DNA of 35,572 bases. Source: Acidimicrobiales bacterium. GTDB taxonomy: Bacteria > Actinomycetota > Acidimicrobiia > Acidimicrobiales > AC-14. Shown piece after piece: positions 31,727-35,572 of the stretch. Numbering within the stretch: position 1 is the stretch's first letter; every line of letters starts with the position of its first letter. The notes under the pieces are model-generated. The model did not search any database, was not told the DNA's origin, and was given only the letters and a program-made list of their open reading frames with translations. The stretch is from positions 1 to 35,572 of the forward strand of contig JAODBK010000107.1 in assembly GCA_025463925.1 (NCBI GenBank), given 5' to 3'. Position numbers and translations under genes: made by a program.

Positions 31727-33132
31727 TGCTCGAGGCCTTCCTTGCCGAACTCGCGGCCGACACCGCTCGACTTGTAGCCGCCGAACGGGGCCACGAAGTC
31801 CATCGTGTACTGGTTGATGCCGTAGGTGCCGGTGCGCACGCGCCGGGCGATGTCCATGCCCTTGTCCAGATCGGCGGTCCACACCGAGCCGGCGAGGCCG
31901 TAGTCCGAGTCGTTGGCGATGCGGACGGCGTCGCGCTCGTCGTCGAACGGGATCACCGAGATGACCGGGCCGAAGATCTCCTCGCGGGCGATGCGCATGG
32001 TGTTGTCGACGCCCGAGAACACCGTCGGTTGCACGTACCAGCCCTTGTCCTGGCCGGCCGGCATGCCGTTGCCGCCGGTGACGACCTTGGCGCCCTCTTC
32101 CTGGCCGACCGCGATGTACTTCTCGACGCGCTCCTGCTGGCGCTGGGCCACCAGCGGACCGATCTCGGTCGCCGGGTCGTGCGGGTCGCCGACCTTCAAG
32201 CCGCCGACCATCTCGGCCAGCGCGTCCACCACCTCGTCGTACCGCGCGCGCGATGCCAGGACGCGCGTCTGCGCGACGCAGGCTTGGCCGTTGTTCATGA
32301 GCGACGCGAACTTGAGGCCTTCGACGGTGGCCGCCAGGTCGGCGTCGTCGAGGATGATCGCCGCCGACTTGCCGCCGAGCTCGAGGCTCACCCGCTTGAG
32401 CTGCTCACCGCAGATCGACGCGATGCGCCGGCCAGCCGCGGTCGAACCGGTGAACGCGATCTTGTCGACGCCCGGGTGGCGGACCAGGTGCTCGCCGACC
32501 TCGCGTCCGGCGGGGATCACGCTGACCACGCCCTTCGGCACGCCCGCTTCCTCCAACAGCTCGGCCATGAACAACGCGTCGAGCGGCGTCTCGGGCGACG
32601 GCTTCAGCACGAGCGTGCAGCCGGCGAGGAGCGCCGGCGCCAGCTTCGACATCGTCACGAACTGCGGGACGTTCCACGGCACGATGGCACCGACGACGCC
32701 GACCGGCTCGTGCCGCACGATGATCTCGCCGCCCAGTGATCCCTGGCGCCGCTCCTCCCACGGGTACTCGGCCGCGACCGCCAGGAACGTGGTGAGCATC
32801 ATCCACGGCGCCGGCGACTGCGCCAGCTGCGAGAAGGTGATCGGCGAGCCCATCTCGGTGGTGATGACCTCGGCCATGTCCATCATGCGGGCGGCGTAGA
32901 TCTCGGCGAACCGGGCGACGATGGCAGCGCGATCGGCCGGCGCCATGAACGCCCAGTCGCTCTCGTCGAAGGTGCGGCGGGCGACCGCGACCGCCTTGTC
33001 GACGTCGTCGGTGGTGCCCTCGGGCACCCGGCCGACCAGCTCTTCGGAGTGCGGCGAGATGACGTCGATGGTGCCGGACCCTGCCGGTGCCACCCACTCG
33101 CCCCCGATGAACAGCTTCTCGTACTCGCGCAT
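31687..33132 (-). CDS. Aldehyde dehydrogenase (NAD(P)-dependent)
   Basis: 481-aa ALDH superfamily enzyme oxidising an aldehyde to an acid. Nucleophile Cys285 is in NNGQACVAQTR, the general base Glu in SLELGGKS, cofactor motifs are VPWNVPQF, LKPSPETP and FTGSTAAGRRI, and EEIFGPVISVIPF is present. Length is standard. ATG 33132 is preceded by AGGGG at about 6 nt. It resembles actinobacterial terpenoid/aromatic aldehyde dehydrogenases, which could feed the CoA ligases of the window (inference). Confidence 0.96.
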   Translation of the reverse strand: MREYEKLFIGGEWVAPAGSGTIDVISPHSEELVGRVPEGTTDDVDKAVAVARRTFDESDWAFMAPADRAAIVARFAEIYAARMMDMAEVITTEMGSPITFSQLAQSPAPWMMLTTFLAVAAEYPWEERRQGSLGGEIIVRHEPVGVVGAIVPWNVPQFVTMSKLAPALLAGCTLVLKPSPETPLDALFMAELLEEAGVPKGVVSVIPAGREVGEHLVRHPGVDKIAFTGSTAAGRRIASICGEQLKRVSLELGGKSAAIILDDADLAATVEGLKFASLMNNGQACVAQTRVLASRARYDEVVDALAEMVGGLKVGDPHDPATEIGPLVAQRQQERVEKYIAVGQEEGAKVVTGGNGMPAGQDKGWYVQPTVFSGVDNTMRIAREEIFGPVISVIPFDDERDAVRIANDSDYGLAGSVWTADLDKGMDIARRVRTGTYGINQYTMDFVAPFGGYKSSGVGREFGKEGLEHYLELKSIAPKAG

Positions 33133-33165
33133 TGCCGGCCCCTCTCGTCAGAATCCGACGCGAAG

Positions 33166-34116
33166 TTAGCTGCCGGCCGGTATCCGTCCCATTCGGCCGG
33201 CCTGGAAGTCGGCCATCGCCTGGCGGATCTCGTCGTCGGTGTTCATGACGAACGGGCCGTACCAGGCGACCGGCTCGTTGATCGGGCGCCCGCCGAGGAC
33301 GATGACCTCGAGGTTCGGCGAGCGCGATTCCTGCGTCTCGTCGGCCCGCACGGTGACGGTGTCGCCCGCGCCCAGCACCGCGAGCTGGCCGGCGGCGAAC
33401 GGCCGCCGTTCCTCGCCGACCGCGCCGCGACCGGAGAGGGCGTAGACGAGGGCGTTGAAGTCGGGCCGCCACGGCAGGACGAGCTCGGCGCCCGGGCTGA
33501 CCGTGGCGTGGAGCATCGCGATCGGTGTGTGCGTGGCGCCGGGACCGGCGTGACCGGCCACGTCGCCGGCGATCACCCGGACGAGCGCGCCACCGTCGGG
33601 GGAGCTGGCGAGCGTGACCTTGTCGCGCCCGATGTCCTGGTAGCGCGGCGGCACCCACTTGTCGGACGCCGGCAGGTTGACCCAGAGCTGCAGGCCGTGG
33701 AACAGGCCGCCGCGCACGACGACCGCCTCGGGCGGTGCCTCGATGTGGAGGATGCCCGCGCCCGCGGTCATCCACTGCGTGTCCCCGTCGGTGATCACGC
33801 CGCCACCACCAGTGGAGTCGTGGTGCTCGAAGATGCCGTCGATCATGTAGGTCACGGTCTCGAAGCCGCGGTGCGGATGCCACGGCGTGCCCTTGGGCTC
33901 GCCCGGTGCGTACTCCACCTCACCCATCTCGTCCATGTGCACGAACGGGTCGAGCTGCTGTGGATCGACACCGGCGAAGGCGCGGCGGACCGGGAAGCCC
34001 TCGCCTTCGAAACCGCGGGGCGCGGTCGTGAGCGACACCACCGGGCGGGCGAGCCCGCCTTCGGGGCGAGTGATGCGCGGGAGCGAGAGCAGGTTGTCGA
34101 CGGTGACGGCAGGCAT
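33166..34116 (-). CDS. Pirin-family bicupin protein
   Basis: 316-aa pirin. The N-terminal cupin has WHPHRGFET (His80 and His82 as metal ligands) and GILHIEAP (His and Glu ligands); GLFHGLQLWVNLP is the usual pirin signature, and the C-terminal cupin ends with INEPVAWYGPFVMNT. Bacterial pirins include quercetin dioxygenases and redox-linked regulators. ATG 34116 has GGAAGG 3 nt upstream. It ends 34 bp upstream of the ALDH start, so the two may be cotranscribed (pirin then ALDH). Confidence 0.93.
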   Translation of the reverse strand: MPAVTVDNLLSLPRITRPEGGLARPVVSLTTAPRGFEGEGFPVRRAFAGVDPQQLDPFVHMDEMGEVEYAPGEPKGTPWHPHRGFETVTYMIDGIFEHHDSTGGGGVITDGDTQWMTAGAGILHIEAPPEAVVVRGGLFHGLQLWVNLPASDKWVPPRYQDIGRDKVTLASSPDGGALVRVIAGDVAGHAGPGATHTPIAMLHATVSPGAELVLPWRPDFNALVYALSGRGAVGEERRPFAAGQLAVLGAGDTVTVRADETQESRSPNLEVIVLGGRPINEPVAWYGPFVMNTDDEIRQAMADFQAGRMGRIPAGS

Positions 34117-34214
34117 GAACCTTCCAACGTGGTTGTAAGAGCAACTATTCCAATGGGTACTGCGACTCAGGCCGAAGCCGGCCGCATGCAGTACAACCTC
34201 TCGTAGGAGGGAAT

Positions 34215-34598
34215 GTGGACGTCCAGGCTGCTGATCGCCGGCCACGCGCCGTGGTCTGCGACGACGATGGAATCGCTCGACGGGTCGTGCGCCATCTGCT
34301 CGACGACTCCGGGTACGAGGTCGTCGGTGAGGCCGCCAACGCGGTGGAGATCATCGCGCTCGTCGATCACCTCGCGCCGCAGGTCGTCATCCTCGACATG
34401 GCCCTCAACGGGATGAGCGGCATGGACGCCATCCCGTTGCTGCGCGAGGCCGCGCCCGACACGATCGTCGTCGTCTACAGCGCGTTCGACGACCTCAGGC
34501 ACCACGCGCTGTCGGCCGGCGCGCACCACGTGGTCGACAAGCTCGACACCGCGCAGCTCGGCGAGCTGCTCCGCAAGGTCGGCGCCGATCTCGATTGA
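34215..34598 (+). CDS. Stand-alone response regulator receiver domain (CheY-like)
   Basis: 127-aa single REC domain without output domain. Acidic pocket Asp16/Asp17 (VVCDDDG), phospho-acceptor Asp61 (VILDMALNG), Ser89 (VVYSAFDD) and Lys109 (VVDKLD) are all present, so it should be phosphorylated. GTG 34215 follows GGAGG (34206-34210) with 4 nt spacing; the overlapping ATG 34213 is in the wrong frame. No kinase is adjacent. Convergent with the MATE gene, divergent from pirin. Confidence 0.9.
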   Translation: MDVQAADRRPRAVVCDDDGIARRVVRHLLDDSGYEVVGEAANAVEIIALVDHLAPQVVILDMALNGMSGMDAIPLLREAAPDTIVVVYSAFDDLRHHALSAGAHHVVDKLDTAQLGELLRKVGADLD

Positions 34599-34612
34599 AG
34601 CGGTGGCCGACG

Positions 34613-35572
34613 TCAGGCGGCCGGGGACGAGCGACTGGCGACCACGACCCACCGGCGGCCGACGACGCGAGCGCCGTTGGCGGCCGCCCGCCCCGTCATC
34701 CACACCGCCAGTCCGCCCCAGAGCCACGGCAGACCGAGGTGGTGGTCGGCGAGCACCGCGGCGGCGAACGGCACGAACAGCACGAGTGACGCCACGCTCA
34801 CCATGGCGAGGTACCGGAAATCCGACGCGCCCATGAGCACGCCGTCGAGCACGAACGCGGTCGCGCCCGGCACCTGCAGGACTCCGAGGATGACGAGGAT
34901 CGGCTCCGCTTGGCGCGCCACCGCGACGTCGGCGGTGAACAGGTGGGGGAGCGCGGCCGCGCCGGCGACCAGCGCGACCAGCAGCACCGCGCCGACCTGC
35001 AGGCCGCGCGCCACCAGTCGCCGGGCGATCGCGACCGCGCCCGGCTCGTCACCGGCGCCGAGCGCGGTGCCGACCAGTGCCTGGCCGGCGATCGCCAGCG
35101 CGTCGACCGACAACGCGAGAAAGAGGAAGAGTTGGTAGGCGACCTGGTGCGCCGCGAGTTGTCTCGGACCGAGGCGGGCGGCCACCGCCGTCGCGGCGGC
35201 GAACGCCGCGATGATCGCGCCGGTGCGAACGAAGAGGTCGCGGCCGACGACGATCATGCGGCGCATCTCGACCGGGTCCGGCGCCAACCGGCCCCCGGCG
35301 GCCCGGAAGCCGCCGATCATCAGCCGGCCGAACCACACCGCGGCGACCCATTGCGCGATGACGGTGCCCCACGCCGATCCGGCGAGGCCCCAGTCGAATC
35401 CGTAGACGAAGAGGATCTCGAGGACCAGGTTGAGCGCGTTGGCGGCGGCGAGGACGACCAGCGGCGTGCGGGTGTCGGACCGGCCGCGGAGGTAGCCGTT
35501 GCCGACCAGCGCGACGAGCACCGCGGGGACGCCGGCGGCGCTGATGCGCAGGTACCGCGCGCCCGCGGCGAG
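34613..35572 (-). CDS. MATE-family efflux transporter (DinF-like), 5' end outside the window
   Basis: At least 319 residues of a multidrug and toxic compound extrusion protein; the frame stays open to the window edge, so the N-terminal quarter or more is missing. Visible: YLRISAAGVPAVLVALVGNG, RGRSDTRTPLVVLAAANALN, GLAGSAWGTVIAQW, and LAAHQVAYQLFLFLALSVDA, all typical of the DinF branch, with many hydrophobic helices. Exports cationic drugs or metabolites using Na+ or H+. The C-terminus is basic (GRRWVVVASR). Confidence 0.93.
   Translation of the reverse strand, partial: LAAGARYLRISAAGVPAVLVALVGNGYLRGRSDTRTPLVVLAAANALNLVLEILFVYGFDWGLAGSAWGTVIAQWVAAVWFGRLMIGGFRAAGGRLAPDPVEMRRMIVVGRDLFVRTGAIIAAFAAATAVAARLGPRQLAAHQVAYQLFLFLALSVDALAIAGQALVGTALGAGDEPGAVAIARRLVARGLQVGAVLLVALVAGAAALPHLFTADVAVARQAEPILVILGVLQVPGATAFVLDGVLMGASDFRYLAMVSVASLVLFVPFAAAVLADHHLGLPWLWGGLAVWMTGRAAANGARVVGRRWVVVASRSSPAA

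Noticed and set aside
32405-33883. 492-codon open frame on the - strand
   Set aside because: It spans parts of ALDH and pirin in another frame of the same strand; both real genes have complete motifs and good starts.

Overview
This 35.6 kb window is very GC-rich and densely coded. Short intergenic gaps and many 4-bp start/stop overlaps (ATGA, GTGA) separate the genes, and GTG starts are frequent. Together with an F420/luciferase-like monooxygenase, FadD-type ligases, CaiB transferases, DUF35/thiolase pairs and Sulfotransfer_3-type sulfotransferases, this points to an actinobacterium, possibly an Acidimicrobiia-like lineage. The lineage is an inference from gene content only. I see no rRNA, tRNA, CRISPR array, insertion sequence or phage gene.

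Layout. 1-6375 is an acyl-CoA and lipid catabolism block: a two-domain CaiB/BaiF CoA-transferase cut by the window edge, a FadD3-like CoA ligase, an ACMSD-type amidohydrolase, and a DUF35/thiolase pair. 6464-13150 is a tightly coupled eight-gene + strand operon. It contains a ketol-acid-reductoisomerase-like protein, two tiny desulforedoxin-like proteins, a DUF1214 protein, an acyl-CoA synthetase, a sulfotransferase, a PaaI-type thioesterase and an LLM-family monooxygenase. 13194-20593 holds YceI, two SDRs, a nitroreductase, an NfeD-SPFH-methyltransferase operon (minus strand), a small membrane protein, an MTA/SAH-nucleosidase-like protein and a MEDS/HATPase regulator.

20605-20690 is a striking intergenic structure: a perfect 25-bp hairpin followed by four G-rich 9-bp repeats. 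20702-29963 is a sulfation-linked region. On the minus strand lies a TetR-CysQ-P450 operon. On the plus strand lies a sulfotransferase, a Sat-CysC fusion (PAPS synthesis), a second DUF1214 protein, an isochorismatase-fold protein, a metallo-beta-lactamase-fold hydrolase and an SDR. The two arms diverge from a shared promoter/operator. 30045-35572 holds two tandem transglutaminase-like proteins (the first with an altered catalytic residue), an aldehyde dehydrogenase, a pirin, a single-domain response regulator and a partial MATE transporter.

How the genes may work together (inference). PAPS is made by Sat-CysC, used by two sulfotransferases, and its PAP by-product is removed by CysQ. CoA ligases, thiolase, thioesterase, CoA-transferase, SDRs, ALDH, P450 and the LLM monooxygenase could oxidise and activate a hydrophobic, perhaps sterol- or terpenoid-like, substrate. 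The most unusual items are the tandem Cys4/Cys3His desulforedoxin-like pair inside the 8-gene operon, the hairpin plus G-repeat element, and the duplicated sulfotransferase-DUF1214 association.
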